Source of the DNA: Natrinema saccharevitans
Lineage (GTDB): Archaea > Halobacteriota > Halobacteria > Halobacteriales > Natrialbaceae
Length of the DNA: 64,000 bases
Reading direction: 5' to 3'
Assembly: GCF_001953745.1 (NCBI RefSeq)
Contig: NZ_LWLN01000001.1
Location: 558,001-622,000, forward strand
Part shown: positions 54,235 to 63,773 of the stretch, one piece after another
How the letters are laid out: each line of letters begins with the position of its first letter
How positions within the stretch are numbered: the first letter of the stretch is position 1
The notes under the pieces: generated by a model
The model's database searches: none
Told to the model about the DNA's origin: nothing
The model's input: only the letters and a program-made list of their open reading frames with translations
Position numbers and translations under genes: made by a program

Positions 54235-55565
54235 TGGTGTTCACCTCCGGTGGTCTCGGCCGGCGACCGTGACCGCTCCTCGGGGGGTTCGGTCTCGGAC
54301 GCTTCCGCCCCGGCGTGTTTGTCCCTGACCGGCCGTTCCGCCTCGTCGAAGTACCCGTCCGGGAGCGCCGCGTCCTCGTCGTACTCCGCTTGCGCGAGAA
54401 CACAGCGCGCCCGGTGGTGATCGCTCCCACCGGCCGGATGCTCCCGCGGGTGTTCGAGACACGACGCCATCGCTTTCGGACACCGATCGGCGAACTGACA
54501 CCGGTCGTCCATCTCGTGGTCGAGGAGGCTCGGCACGTTCCCCGGGATGGGCTGAAGTCGGTCGGGCGCGTCGTCTCGCGACTCGACCGCTCGACTATCC
54601 GCATCGCGTCGCGCCGTGCCCCCCTCGAGGTCGGGAACCGAGCCGAGCAGTCCCGCCGTGTAGGGGTGGATCTGCTCGTCGAAGACGTCCTCGAGGGTTC
54701 CGCGCTCGACGATCTCGCCCGCGTACATCACGCCGACCCGGTCGCACATGCGGGCGATGACGCCGAGGTTGTGCGTGATCAGCAGGATCGTCATCCCGGT
54801 TTCCCGCTGGAGGTCGTCGAGGAGGTCGAGGATCTGGGCTTGAATCGTCACGTCGAGTGCCGTCGTCGGCTCGTCGGCGATCAGCACGTCCGGTTCGCCG
54901 GCCAGCGCCTGCGCGATCATCGCCCGCTGGAGCATGCCGCCGGAGTACTCGTGGGGGTACTCGTCGGCTCGCTCGACCGGATCCGGAATGCCGACCAGCT
55001 CGAGCAGTTCGATCGCCCGGTCGCGGCTCCCCTCGCTGACGTACCGCCGCGAGGGAAGGACGTTGGAGAGCAACAGCGATCCCAGCGAGTACTCCGCGGC
55101 CTCGGTTCGAGCGCGGGTCGATCGCGGGGTGGCGCTGGCCCGCCGCTGGACCTCGACGGCCTCGGCGAGCTGTTCGCCGACGGTGAGCGTCGGGTTGAAG
55201 CTGCTCTCCGGATCCTGGAAGATCATGCTGAACGACGTCCCTCGCAGCGACCGCCTGACGTCGTCGGGGAGTTCGAGCAGTTTCACGAACTCCCCGTCGA
55301 TCGCGTTCGGGTGGTCGTCGGCGATCGCTTCGACGAGATCCGGGTTCCGATAGCGGATCTCGCCGTCCGTGATCTCGCCCGGCGGCTCGATCAGGTCCAT
55401 GACGGAGCGGGCGGTGACGCTTTTCCCGCTCCCGCTCTCGCCGACGATCCCGAAGACCTCGCCGCGTTCGATCTCGAGGTCGAGCGACGAGACCGCGTTT
55501 ACCTGTCCCTCCTGCGTGAAGTAGCGCGTCGAAAGGTCGGAGACGCGAAGTATTTCCTCTGTCAT
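54231..55565 (-). CDS. Dipeptide/oligopeptide ABC transporter ATPase (DppD/OppD-like)
   Basis: A 444-residue ATPase of the importer. Walker [10 protein letters not shown], signature YSGGMLQRA, Walker [13 protein letters not shown] are present, with a long insert (about 130-175) after the Q-loop. The C-terminal Cys-rich domain ([12 protein letters not shown]...HHRARCVLA) is intact, then an acidic tail. It overlaps both neighbours by four bases. Part of a five-gene peptide importer. Confidence 0.9.
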   Translation of the reverse strand: MTEEILRVSDLSTRYFTQEGQVNAVSSLDLEIERGEVFGIVGESGSGKSVTARSVMDLIEPPGEITDGEIRYRNPDLVEAIADDHPNAIDGEFVKLLELPDDVRRSLRGTSFSMIFQDPESSFNPTLTVGEQLAEAVEVQRRASATPRSTRARTEAAEYSLGSLLLSNVLPSRRYVSEGSRDRAIELLELVGIPDPVERADEYPHEYSGGMLQRAMIAQALAGEPDVLIADEPTTALDVTIQAQILDLLDDLQRETGMTILLITHNLGVIARMCDRVGVMYAGEIVERGTLEDVFDEQIHPYTAGLLGSVPDLEGGTARRDADSRAVESRDDAPDRLQPIPGNVPSLLDHEMDDRCQFADRCPKAMASCLEHPREHPAGGSDHHRARCVLAQAEYDEDAALPDGYFDEAERPVRDKHAGAEASETEPPEERSRSPAETTGGEHQ

Positions 55566-56557
55566 CTGCCTTCACCTTCGATGTTCGGATCCAGTGCATC
55601 GCGGAGCCAGTCGCCGAGCAGGTTGACGCTGATCACCGCCAGGACGATCCCGATTCCCGGCACCATAGCGACCCACGGTCGGGTCCGCAGGACGTCCTGT
55701 CCGCGCTCGATCTCGTAGCCCCACGAGAGCGTCGTCCCGGAGAACCCGAGATACGCCAGCGAGGCCTCGAGCAGGATGATCACCGCGACCTGGATCGTCG
55801 CGAGGACGATGATCGGCGTGAGGCTGTTCGGGAGGACGTGTTTGAGCAGAATCGCCCCGTCGCTCGTCCCGAAACTCCGCGCGGCTTTGACGTACTCCTC
55901 GCTGCGAATCGACAGCGCCTCGCCGCGAGCGACGCGAGCGAACCAGACCCAGGTGACGAGTCCGGCCACGATCGTGACCGTCCCGGGGATCGGAATCCTG
56001 TCGGGCATCCCGTCGACGAGACCGACCGCGACGATCGGGTCGGGGACGTAGATCGGTGACTCCCCGAAGACGCCGATCAGCGCCAGGGCGAGGACGAGCG
56101 CCGGGAACGCGAGCATGGTGTCGGCGATGCGCATCAGTCCGTCGTCGACGCGGCCGCCGTAGTAGCCCGCGGCCAGCCCGATCGGAACGCCGATCACCAC
56201 GGCCAGTGCCGTCCCGAGGAGACCGACGAGCAGCGAGACTCGCGCGCCGTAGAGGAACCGGGAATAGACGTCCTGTCCGACGTTGTTCGTCCCGAGTACG
56301 TGTTCGGTGGTCGGCTCGACCGTCACGTCGGCGATATCGCCGTCGTCCGCGACCGACGTCGTGTATTCGTAGCCGAGCGGCGGATACTCCGCGCCCCGCT
56401 CGTCGTAGTAGCCCGTCCGCGTCGGGTTGTGGGTGGCCAGTACCGGCGCGAACACCGCCATGAAGACGATCGACGCCAGCAGCACCAACCCGAGCTTCGG
56501 GAGCAGGCTCTTCCTGAACGTCTGCCAGAGATTCGATCTGATTCGGTCCGAGATCAT
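55562..56557 (-). CDS. Dipeptide/oligopeptide ABC permease (DppC-like)
   Basis: A 331-residue inner membrane subunit with six helices, the N-terminal extension with HNPTRTGYYDERG, and the EAA-like loop GEALSIRSEEYVKAARSFG. It pairs with the DppB-like permease. The ATG at 56557 overlaps the upstream permease stop (ATGA). Confidence 0.9.
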   Translation of the reverse strand: MISDRIRSNLWQTFRKSLLPKLGLVLLASIVFMAVFAPVLATHNPTRTGYYDERGAEYPPLGYEYTTSVADDGDIADVTVEPTTEHVLGTNNVGQDVYSRFLYGARVSLLVGLLGTALAVVIGVPIGLAAGYYGGRVDDGLMRIADTMLAFPALVLALALIGVFGESPIYVPDPIVAVGLVDGMPDRIPIPGTVTIVAGLVTWVWFARVARGEALSIRSEEYVKAARSFGTSDGAILLKHVLPNSLTPIIVLATIQVAVIILLEASLAYLGFSGTTLSWGYEIERGQDVLRTRPWVAMVPGIGIVLAVISVNLLGDWLRDALDPNIEGEGR

Positions 56558-57621
56558 TGCTCGCTCACCCGCGGATCGAGATAGTTGTAGACGGCGTCGA
56601 CGGCGATGTTGATCGTCACGAACGCGATGGCGATGAACACCACGATTCCCTGCATGAGCGGCCAGTCTCGCGTGCCGAGCGCGTCGATGAGCCGGAGCCC
56701 GAGGCCCGGCCAATTGAACACGGTCTCGGTGATGACTGCACCGCCCATCAGGGTCCCCATCTGGAGTCCGAGGACCGTAATGACCGGGATCATCGTGTTC
56801 CGAAGCACGTGCTTGTAGCGAACGAGTACCGAGGGAAGCCCTTTCGCTTGACTCGCCGTGACGTAGGGCTTCCCGAGCTCGTCGACCATACCGCTCCGGG
56901 TGAGGCGGGTGATGAGCGCCGTGAAGTACGTTCCGAGCGTGAGCGCCGGAAGCGCGATGTGTTTCAGCCAGACCAGCAGGTCGTAGACCGACCCGTACCG
57001 GACGAGCGTTCGCACGGCCTCCCCGAAGCCGACCGGTCGACGTCCGGTCGGGAAATCGTAGAAGCCGACGCTCGGGTAGGGGACGCTGATGCTGGCCAGC
57101 GAGACCCACGACAGGCCGAAGGTCGGGTACGGGATTCCGAACCAGACGCCGAACACGAGGATCAACATGAGCCCGAGCCAGAAGTTCGGCGTCGAGATGC
57201 CGAGCAGCGAGAACATCGTCGCTCCGTAGTCTGCTGGCTCGTTTCGCCGCGTCGCCGAAATCACGCCCAGGGGGATCGCGATGACGAGGGCGACGATCGT
57301 CGCGGCGATCGTCAGTTCGATCGTCGCGGGGATCCGTTCGATGACCATCGCTTCGACCTCCCGGTTCGACTGCCAGGAGTATCCGAAGTCGCCGGTGACC
57401 AGTTCCCGCACGTAGTCCAAGTACTGGACGTAGATCGGCTCGTCCAGTCCTTCCTCTCGCCTGACCTGTTCCACTAACTCCTGTGTCGCCCCTTCGGCGA
57501 GCATCAGGTTCGCCGGATCGCCGGGCGCAACCGCCCGGAGTCCGAACATGATCGTTACGACTCCCCAGATGACGACGATTCCCTGCAGTAATCGCCGTAC
57601 GAGGAACTTAGCCATCGACAT
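56554..57621 (-). CDS. Dipeptide/oligopeptide ABC permease (DppB-like)
   Basis: A 355-residue permease with six helices. N-terminal FLVRRLLQGIVVIWGVVTI, then PGDPANLM (family-specific), and the EAA loop TRLTRSGMVDELGKPYVTAS are typical of DppB. It starts 64 bases after the substrate-binding-protein gene. A start two codons later (57615) is possible. Confidence 0.92.
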   Translation of the reverse strand: MSMAKFLVRRLLQGIVVIWGVVTIMFGLRAVAPGDPANLMLAEGATQELVEQVRREEGLDEPIYVQYLDYVRELVTGDFGYSWQSNREVEAMVIERIPATIELTIAATIVALVIAIPLGVISATRRNEPADYGATMFSLLGISTPNFWLGLMLILVFGVWFGIPYPTFGLSWVSLASISVPYPSVGFYDFPTGRRPVGFGEAVRTLVRYGSVYDLLVWLKHIALPALTLGTYFTALITRLTRSGMVDELGKPYVTASQAKGLPSVLVRYKHVLRNTMIPVITVLGLQMGTLMGGAVITETVFNWPGLGLRLIDALGTRDWPLMQGIVVFIAIAFVTINIAVDAVYNYLDPRVSEQ

Positions 57622-57685
57622 GTGATAGTCTCATTAAATTGGTGGGTAGGGGACCGTCTCTTTCGCTCTCAGGCGTGATCCGTTG

Positions 57686-59281
57686 TTACGTCTCCATGCC
57701 CCAGATGTAGACGGTCTCGTCCTCGCGGGGCTCCCATTGGATGTCCTCTCTCACGCCGTAGATACTCTCTTGGGTGTGAAGGAACACGAACGGCGCCTTC
57801 TCGTGGGCCAGCCGGTTGACTTCCTCGAGTTGCTGTCGGCGCTCGTCGGGGTCCTCGATCTGTTGACTCTCCAGGATTGCGTCGCTGAGTTCCTCGTCGT
57901 CGAACGTCCGGTTCGGGTTGTCCGGGATCGTAAAGAACCCTTGGACGCCGTAGTCGGTGTCGCCGGTAATGGTCCCCCAGCCGATCATGAAGAACGGGAT
58001 CTCGAACTCGTCGGGGTCGACCCCGGCCTGATTCGCGTCCGAGACGATGCCGAAGTCGACGATGTTGGCATCGCAACTGACGTTCTCGAGTTGGTCGATC
58101 TGGTCGGCGACCGTCTCGGCGACGTCGGCGTCGTTGAGGTAACGGCCCTGCGGGGCGGTCAGTTCGATCTCCACGCCGCCGTACCCGCTCTCGTCGACGA
58201 GTCCCTCCGCCATCCCGACGTCCTGTTCGTAGGGTTCGATCTCGTCGTTGAAGCCGTTGATCCCCGGCGCAACGGGCTGGCCGCGCGGTTCTCCGAACCC
58301 GCTGAGGATCGTTTCGACGATCTCCTCGTTGTCGACGGCGTAGTTCATCGCCTGCCGGAACTCCAGGCTGTCGAACGGCGCGACGGTGTTTTTCATCGGA
58401 CAGAAGATGTTTCGGAAGCTCGTTACCTGCCTGATCTCGACGTCGTCGGCGCTCCGAACCGTATCGACGTCCTCCGGGAGAACGTTGATCGTCAAGTCGG
58501 TCTCTCCCGTCTCGAGCGAGTTTACCCGACCGCTGGATTCGCCGTCCGCGTTGAACGTCACGCGCTCGAACGGCGGCTCGTCGCCCCAGTAGTCGTCGAA
58601 TCGCTCGAGGACGATCTCCTCGCCCGACGTGAAGTCGACGACCTCGTAGGGCCCCGTCCCGTTGAAGACCTCGGGATCAGCGCCGGAAATCGCCTCGTTC
58701 TCGGCGTCGTGGTTTTCGATCGCCCACTCCATGTTCATCGCACGGGCGTAGTTCCCGAACTCGAACTCCGCGAGTCCGGGCGCGGCGGAGTACTCGACCG
58801 ACACCGTCGTCTCGTCGACCGCGCTCGCACCTTCGATCGACCCCAGTCCGAAGGTCCCGATCGGACTCGGGACGCCCATCTCCGGATCGACGGTCCGATT
58901 GATCGTCCACGCGACGTCTTCCGCGGTCAGATCGTCCCCGTTGTGGAACACCACGTCGTCCCGGAGGGAGAGTTCGGTCGTCCCGTCGCCCTGGGCCTCC
59001 CAGTCTTCGACGACGCGGGAAAAGATGCCTTCCCCGGGCTCGAAGTCGAACAGCGGCTCGTAGATGTGGTCGTATACGTTGAAGAAGTCCCCCGTGATGT
59101 GATCGAGCGGATCCACCGTATCCGGGAACTGTGAGAGCGTGATCGTGAGTTCGTCGGTGCCGTCGTCGTCGGATGGATCACCGAGACAGCCACTCATCGC
59201 CGCGAGACCCGTCGTCCCCGCGACACCGGTAAGTTTCAGGAGCGTTCGTCGATCGAGTCGCGTCGTGTCTGTGACTCCCAT
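57686..59281 (-). CDS. Peptide ABC transporter substrate-binding lipoprotein
   Basis: A 531-residue exported solute-binding protein (family 5). RLDRRTLLKLTG is a Tat signal, MSGCLG is the lipobox, so Cys about 31 is lipidated. Then the SBP_bac_5 region from DELTITL follows, with LRDDVVFHNGDDLTAEDV and FRQAMNYAVD motifs. ATG at 59281 has the TATA box TATATATAAATAAT at about 27 bases upstream, so the operon transcript is leaderless. It is the first gene of a five-gene importer. Confidence 0.93.
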   Translation of the reverse strand: MGVTDTTRLDRRTLLKLTGVAGTTGLAAMSGCLGDPSDDDGTDELTITLSQFPDTVDPLDHITGDFFNVYDHIYEPLFDFEPGEGIFSRVVEDWEAQGDGTTELSLRDDVVFHNGDDLTAEDVAWTINRTVDPEMGVPSPIGTFGLGSIEGASAVDETTVSVEYSAAPGLAEFEFGNYARAMNMEWAIENHDAENEAISGADPEVFNGTGPYEVVDFTSGEEIVLERFDDYWGDEPPFERVTFNADGESSGRVNSLETGETDLTINVLPEDVDTVRSADDVEIRQVTSFRNIFCPMKNTVAPFDSLEFRQAMNYAVDNEEIVETILSGFGEPRGQPVAPGINGFNDEIEPYEQDVGMAEGLVDESGYGGVEIELTAPQGRYLNDADVAETVADQIDQLENVSCDANIVDFGIVSDANQAGVDPDEFEIPFFMIGWGTITGDTDYGVQGFFTIPDNPNRTFDDEELSDAILESQQIEDPDERRQQLEEVNRLAHEKAPFVFLHTQESIYGVREDIQWEPREDETVYIWGMET

Positions 59282-59300
59282 ACCCACACATTATGATAGC

Positions 59301-59316
59301 ATTATTTATATATACT
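59301..59316 (-). promoter_or_regulatory. TATA box of peptide importer operon
   Basis: On the minus strand, GTATATATAAATAAT lies centred 27 bases before the ATG at 59281, an especially strong archaeal promoter. The 200 bases between it and RNase H (59317-59484) are AT-rich and hold no gene, apart from the rnhA TATA box TAACTTTAAG at 59451-59460. Confidence 0.7.
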
Positions 59317-59484
59317 GGTTATTGAACGCACAGTTGCTGTTTGTGGGCAGCATAGTGCCATTTTGCACAATATAGTACACGTTCTGCCGTTTACCTTGTT
59401 GATTCTCCCGATGCAGTCCGTGGTTCGCTCACAGCGGCCGAGTACTGGCATAACTTTAAGAAACCTACACCGCATACTACGGAT

Positions 59485-60123
59485 ATGGCCGCTCACGGCC
59501 GGCCCGCACTGCGGGACCTGTTCGACGAGTCGCCCACGCCTCATATCGCCCACCCCCCGCGGACCCACCACCGAGACTTCTATGTCGCCACCGACGGGTC
59601 CTTCCGGGAGGCCGGCGGCGGGCTGGGGGCCGTTATCGAGACCCGCGACGGCACCCGCGTCGCGCGGATCGCGACCGCGGACGCGCCGCCGGACAACAAC
59701 GTCGCGGAGTATCGCGCGTTACATCTCGGACTGGACGTTCTGGCCGCGCGAGCGCCGCGGGACGCCGCGGTCGGCGTTCTCATCGATCACGACGCGCTCG
59801 CCAGCAACGTCAACAGTACCATCCTCGCGACGCGCCACCCCGACGGGAAGTCACCTCGCCCCGTCTCCGTCCCGACCGCGACGCAGTATCACTGGCGCGG
59901 GATCCGCGCCCGTCTCAACGGGTTCGACGAAGTGCGGGCCGCCCGTATCGACAGCGATCAGAATCCCGCCCACCCGCTCGCAAACGCACCCGACCAGTAC
60001 CGCCACGTCAACCGCGAGCCCGACCGCTGCGTGCTTCCCGAGACGCCGGAGCCGACCGTCGGCGAGTTCCCGCCGCCGTCCCGGGCCGACCGCAACAGCG
60101 GTGGCGGCCGCGCCTCCGACTGA
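59485..60123 (+). CDS. RNase H family protein (type I-like)
   Basis: A 212-residue RNase H fold. VATDGSFREAGGGLG gives the first catalytic Asp (D37), NNVAEYRALHLGL the Glu (E75), LIDHDAL the third acidic residue (about 101-103), and DSDQNPAHPLAN the fourth. It should cut RNA in RNA:DNA hybrids. Residues 1-30 and the tail after 185 are extra and low in complexity. A TATA box (TAACTTTAAG, 59451-59460) lies 29 bases upstream of the ATG. Confidence 0.87.
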   Translation: MAAHGRPALRDLFDESPTPHIAHPPRTHHRDFYVATDGSFREAGGGLGAVIETRDGTRVARIATADAPPDNNVAEYRALHLGLDVLAARAPRDAAVGVLIDHDALASNVNSTILATRHPDGKSPRPVSVPTATQYHWRGIRARLNGFDEVRAARIDSDQNPAHPLANAPDQYRHVNREPDRCVLPETPEPTVGEFPPPSRADRNSGGGRASD

Positions 60124-60201
60124 TCGCCGGCGACCGCCGCTGCGCGCGATGCGGACCGCCAACCGTCATCGTTTTCTCGCCGCTCGAGCAAGTCGTCGCC
60201 G

Positions 60202-60663
60202 ATGAGTCTCCGCGTCGCGGTCGCGGCCCCGTTCATTCAGCACGGGAGCCGTCGGCTCGAGGAAAACGAGTTCGTCGTCGCGCTCTCGCTCGATCGGGAC
60301 TGGTTCTCCCCCGATCAGGCCAAGCGACTGATCGACATCGCGACGGAGGAGGGGGTACTCGACCGGACCGACGACGGGCTCGCGGTAACCTTCGAGCCGA
60401 GCGAGGTGACGATCCCCGAGGAGTTCGCCCCCGACGAGGACCTCCTGCGGAAACGGTCGGCGTTCGAGCGCGTCCTCGATTCGCTGGTCGCCGAGGGCAT
60501 GGAGAAACACGAGGCAGTCGGGGCGATCAACACCCTCCAGGGCGAACTGGGACTGACCATCGAGGCCGCCGCGGTGGTCTACGCCCGCCGCGAGGGGATC
60601 GACGTCGACGACCTCGCCCCCATCGCCCGCGAGGCCGTCATCGACACCGAAGGGGACTCTTAG
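60202..60663 (+). CDS. DUF2240 family protein
   Basis: A 153-residue archaeal conserved protein. MSLRVAVAAPFIQHGSRRLEE, WFSPDQAKRLIDIATEEGVL (helix-turn-helix-like) and FEPSEVTIPEEF are typical of DUF2240. Function unknown; a nucleic-acid-binding role is a guess. Its TAG stop (60661-60663) falls inside the left inverted repeat of palindromic element 2. Confidence 0.85.
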   Translation: MSLRVAVAAPFIQHGSRRLEENEFVVALSLDRDWFSPDQAKRLIDIATEEGVLDRTDDGLAVTFEPSEVTIPEEFAPDEDLLRKRSAFERVLDSLVAEGMEKHEAVGAINTLQGELGLTIEAAAVVYARREGIDVDDLAPIAREAVIDTEGDS

Positions 60664-60781
60664 TACCGACTGAAAGTTATCGCCCACCTGCTCGCGATAC
60701 GCCGGCTGTGAGCGGCCGAATTCGGCCGCTCAGAGCGACTTCGCGTGCGAGCAGCGTGGAACCCGTTTCAGTTGGTACTAA
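60660..60781. repeat. Palindromic MITE-like element 2
   Basis: A 122-base element with 16-base terminal inverted repeats, TTAGTACCGACTGAAA (60660-60675) and TTTCAGTTGGTACTAA (60766-60781), one mismatch. Inside are CCAC-TGCTCGC/GCGAGCA-GTGG arms (60685-60694 and 60746-60759) and a perfect central palindrome GAGCGGCCGAATTCGGCCGCTC broken as GAGCGGCCGAA/TTCGGCCGCTC (60710-60731). The left end contains the stop of the DUF2240 gene; the right end (GGTACTAAAT) is at TATA distance from the ATG at 60806. Confidence 0.75.
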
Positions 60782-60805
60782 ATCCCACCGCCCCGACCCA
60801 CGGAT

Positions 60806-61210
60806 ATGGTCGAGGACCGGATCACCGACGGCCGCCGCATCGCCGAACTCCTCTCGAGCGAACTCGACGGCCGCGAGGACGGCCTGCTCGAGTACGTCGC
60901 CGTGACCGACGCCGACCGGGACGTCGAGCCGTCGGCCGACGGCGCTCGCGCCTACGACGTCACCTACCGCGACGAGCGGATCGCCCGCGCGTTCGTCCAC
61001 GAGGACCGGGCCCACCTCGAGTTCGAGGCGGGACAGGACCGAGCGGCCGACGCGGCCTCCGATCTCGAACTTCGGGTCCGCCCCAAGGCGACCGAGCCGC
61101 CGAAGACGCTGGTCTTTCTCGAGAGCGGGGCCGCGGTCAAGCGGGCGACCGATGTCGTACAGCGAGTGGGGCGGGCGCTCGAGGAAGCCGACGACAGAAC
61201 CGACGCGTGA
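60806..61210 (+). CDS. Conserved haloarchaeal protein, unknown
   Basis: A 134-residue acidic soluble protein beginning MVEDRITDGRRIAELLSSEL, with YDVTYRDERIARAFV and a beta-alpha pattern, ending in a helical acidic tail. I do not recognise a named family. The likely TATA box is inside the palindromic repeat just upstream (about 26 bases). It is followed by a minus-strand small membrane gene. Confidence 0.68.
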   Translation: MVEDRITDGRRIAELLSSELDGREDGLLEYVAVTDADRDVEPSADGARAYDVTYRDERIARAFVHEDRAHLEFEAGQDRAADAASDLELRVRPKATEPPKTLVFLESGAAVKRATDVVQRVGRALEEADDRTDA

Positions 61211-61242
61211 CGTAACGGACTGCGGCGGTCCTTTCGGGGCGG

Positions 61243-61422
61243 TTACGCCTCCGGAGTGAAGTAGCCGTAGGCGAACAATCCGGCACCGAAAATAGCGGCG
61301 TAAAACGCTATCGCCACGAGACCGCCGTTCATTCCGTCCGTCTAAACGACTTCCATCCCGACCAGCATGAGTACCGCGCCGGCGAAGAGCCGCTTGAACT
61401 GCACTTGAGTCGCGTCGTCCAT
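61243..61422 (-). pseudogene. Small two-helix membrane protein interrupted by TAG
   Basis: From ATG 61422 the frame codes 26 residues (MDDATQVQFKRLFAGAVLML...) and meets TAG at 61342-61344. The same frame continues TDG and an ATG at 61332, then 29 residues with a helix (NGGLVAIAFYAAIFGAGLF) ending at TAA 61243-61245. Read through, this is one 59-residue protein with two helices of usual haloarchaeal type. The alternative is two tiny proteins. TAG is a normal stop in this window, so a nonsense mutation is most likely. Confidence 0.5.
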
Positions 61423-61498
61423 ACTGTTAGGTCGTCTTCCAGTACTACTAATTTCTACTTATATTCGGGGGAAAGCGACCTGTGGTGCCAGCGTCCGA

Positions 61499-62158
61499 TC
61501 ACTCGAGGCCGTCGAGAACCCCCGGTAACGCCGCCGCGAGATCGCCCTGCTCGAGGTGGGCGACGGCCCGCGAGTCCGGTGCCGGCCCGTCCGACAGCAG
61601 CACCTGCACGGCCCGCATCCCGGCCTCGGTTGCGCCCCGGACGTCGGCCTCGACCTCGTCGCCGACGTAGACCGCCTCGCCGGGCGCGACGCCGAGTTCG
61701 TCGGCGATCGCCGCGAAGGCCCGCGGATCGGGCTTGCCGGCCTCGAGTTCGCCGGTCACCAGGGCGGCGTCGAAGGCGTCCTCCCAGCCCAGCGTCTCGA
61801 GTTTGTCCCGCTGGGCGCGGACGGGGCCGTTGGTCAGCAGGCCGACGCGGTAGCTCCCCCGAAGGTCGGCGAGCATGGTCTCGACGCCGGACAGGGGTTC
61901 GAGCGAGTCCGAAATCGTCTCTCGATAGGCGGTCGCGACGGCGGCCGGGTCGGCGTCGCTGTCGGTGCCCGCGAGCAAGTCCGCGAAAATCGGTTCGCGC
62001 GTCTCGCTGGTGAGGTTCCGGCGGTGGGCCTCGAGGTAGGCCTCGCGAGAGAGCGAGGGCGCGCCCGTCGCTGTCGCGGCTTCCTCGAGGATGGTCGTCC
62101 GATCCCGCCGGGGGACGGCGAGCGTGTAGTCGAGGTCGAAGACGACCGCGCGTGGCAT
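61499..62158 (-). CDS. HAD superfamily hydrolase
   Basis: A 219-residue HAD phosphatase with motif I VFDLDYT (6-12, nucleophile D8), motif II LLTNGP, motif III lysine in EAGKPDPRAF and motif IV VYVGDEVEADV. The cap domain at about 18-85 is C1-type. The start at 62158 (MPRAVVFDLD) is standard. Second HAD hydrolase in the window; unlike the first, it is monocistronic. Confidence 0.87.
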   Translation of the reverse strand: MPRAVVFDLDYTLAVPRRDRTTILEEAATATGAPSLSREAYLEAHRRNLTSETREPIFADLLAGTDSDADPAAVATAYRETISDSLEPLSGVETMLADLRGSYRVGLLTNGPVRAQRDKLETLGWEDAFDAALVTGELEAGKPDPRAFAAIADELGVAPGEAVYVGDEVEADVRGATEAGMRAVQVLLSDGPAPDSRAVAHLEQGDLAAALPGVLDGLE

Positions 62159-62164
62159 GGGTAT

Positions 62165-62302
62165 GTGAGGGGGCTCGAGCGGATTGAAGCTATCCCTTCC
62201 GGTCGGCGGTTGTATCGGAGCTTCGGGCCGTGGCTGCTGGGCCGGTTCGCGACCGGGATCGACGAATGGGGTGTGGCCTTCTATCGTGACAACACGGAGT
62301 AG
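62165..62302 (+). CDS. Possible 45-residue protein or gene-end remnant
   Basis: GTG at 62165 to TAG at 62300. The second half (YRSFGPWLLGRFATGIDEWG) has strongly GC-biased third positions, unlike the 5' half, and reads like the C-terminus of a real protein. It has no clear promoter, RBS or family. It may be a remnant. Low confidence. Confidence 0.25.
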   Translation: MRGLERIEAIPSGRRLYRSFGPWLLGRFATGIDEWGVAFYRDNTE

Positions 62303-62408
62303 CCACGCCCTCCCCAACCGATTCGCTCGCACGGTTTCGTCGGCCGTCCTCACTCGTCGTTCGGCCGACCGACAGCGTGCGCCACCGCACAGCGGCCGCG
62401 TTGGTCGC

Positions 62409-63740
62409 TCACTCCTCGGTCGCTCGAGGGGCGATCCTCCGCCCGCGCTCGAGCAGGGCGATCCCGATCGGTTCGAGCCGGCTCGAGTACTGCATGAGCG
62501 AGGTGCCGAGGACGCTCATCACGAGGACGTAGCCGACGGTGAACGCGTACATCGCGTTCGCAGTCGCGGGAGCGAGACCGCCGCCGGCCCCCGAGAGCGC
62601 GAGGCTCGCGATGATCAGCGAGAACTCGCCGCGGGTGGCCATCCCGAAGCCGACACGGAGCGAGCGGCGGTCGTCGAGGCCGTAGATGCGGCCGCCGAGA
62701 TAGCCGCTGACCAGTTTGGTCGGCGTCGTCACGACCACGGCGGCGGCGATCGTTCCGAGGATCGAGAGCGTGAACAGTCCGGGATCGGTGACGAGCCCGA
62801 TCCAGAAGAAAAAGATCGCGGCGAAGGCGTCCCGCAGGGGCTCGAGCAGTCGCTCTAAGTCGTGGACGTGGTCGGTCGAGGAGAAGGCCATCCCGACGAA
62901 GAAGGCGGCGACGGCCTCGCTGACTCCAAGCGCGTACGCGATGCCGGCCACGAGGATCGTCACGCCGAGCGCGCGGACGACGAGGAACTCGTTGCTGTCG
63001 ACCTCGAGGAACCGCTGGAAGAAGCCGGTGCCGTAGGTGACCAGCGCGAGCAGGCCGACGATGACCCCGACCGCGATCGCGATCTGTCCCGCGGCCGCGC
63101 CGATATCGCCGCCGCCGAGTACCAGCGCGGACGCGATCGCCAGATAGACCGCGATGAACAGGTCCTCGTAGACGAGCGTCCCCAGCATCGGCTCGGACTC
63201 GCTGTTGGCGATCCACCCCAGATCGAGCAGCGATTTGGTGATGATCGCGCTCGAGGAGATATAGACGATCCCCGCGGTCAGCAAGGCCGCGAGAGCGTTT
63301 CCGAAGACGAGATAGCCGAAGAGCAGGCCGATACCGAAGTTGACGACCAGATCGACGGTCCCGGCCTTCCCGATCCGGTCCTTGCTCGCGAGCAAGCGAT
63401 CCAGGTTGAACTCGAGGCCGAGGAACAAAAGCAGGAGGACGATCCCGAGTTCCGCGCCGACGACGACGAAGTCGGTCTCGCCGAGCGCGAGGCCGCCGAC
63501 CGCCGCGAGGAGGTCGGTCCCGGCGATGGTTACCTCGGGAACGGTGGCGGTGAGAGGACCGATCCCGACTTCGCTGCCGGCAAGCGCCGGGAGTTCGCCC
63601 AGCACGTTCGAACCGAGTACCATCCCGGCGACGATGTAGAACGGGATCACCGACTGGTCGATCCGATTCGCGAGGACGCCGACGAGCGCGACCGCCGTGA
63701 ACAGCAGTCCGATGTCGACGAGGACCGTCTCAGTCGCCAC
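62409..63740 (-). CDS. CPA2-type cation/proton antiporter (KefB-like)
   Basis: A 443-residue membrane protein with about twelve helices. The family pattern PFYIVAGMVLG, the GLEFNLDRLL loop and VSEAVAAFFVGMAFS are typical of CPA2 Na+(K+)/H+ antiporters; the ISSSAIITKSLLDLG helix holds typical ion-binding residues. It has no C-terminal TrkA-N domain; the next upstream gene gives a separate TrkA-C protein, suggesting a two-part regulated antiporter. Confidence 0.88.
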   Translation of the reverse strand: MATETVLVDIGLLFTAVALVGVLANRIDQSVIPFYIVAGMVLGSNVLGELPALAGSEVGIGPLTATVPEVTIAGTDLLAAVGGLALGETDFVVVGAELGIVLLLLFLGLEFNLDRLLASKDRIGKAGTVDLVVNFGIGLLFGYLVFGNALAALLTAGIVYISSSAIITKSLLDLGWIANSESEPMLGTLVYEDLFIAVYLAIASALVLGGGDIGAAAGQIAIAVGVIVGLLALVTYGTGFFQRFLEVDSNEFLVVRALGVTILVAGIAYALGVSEAVAAFFVGMAFSSTDHVHDLERLLEPLRDAFAAIFFFWIGLVTDPGLFTLSILGTIAAAVVVTTPTKLVSGYLGGRIYGLDDRRSLRVGFGMATRGEFSLIIASLALSGAGGGLAPATANAMYAFTVGYVLVMSVLGTSLMQYSSRLEPIGIALLERGRRIAPRATEE

Positions 63741-63773
63741 TACCGGTCACCTCCGGCAACCGCACGCTCCCGA

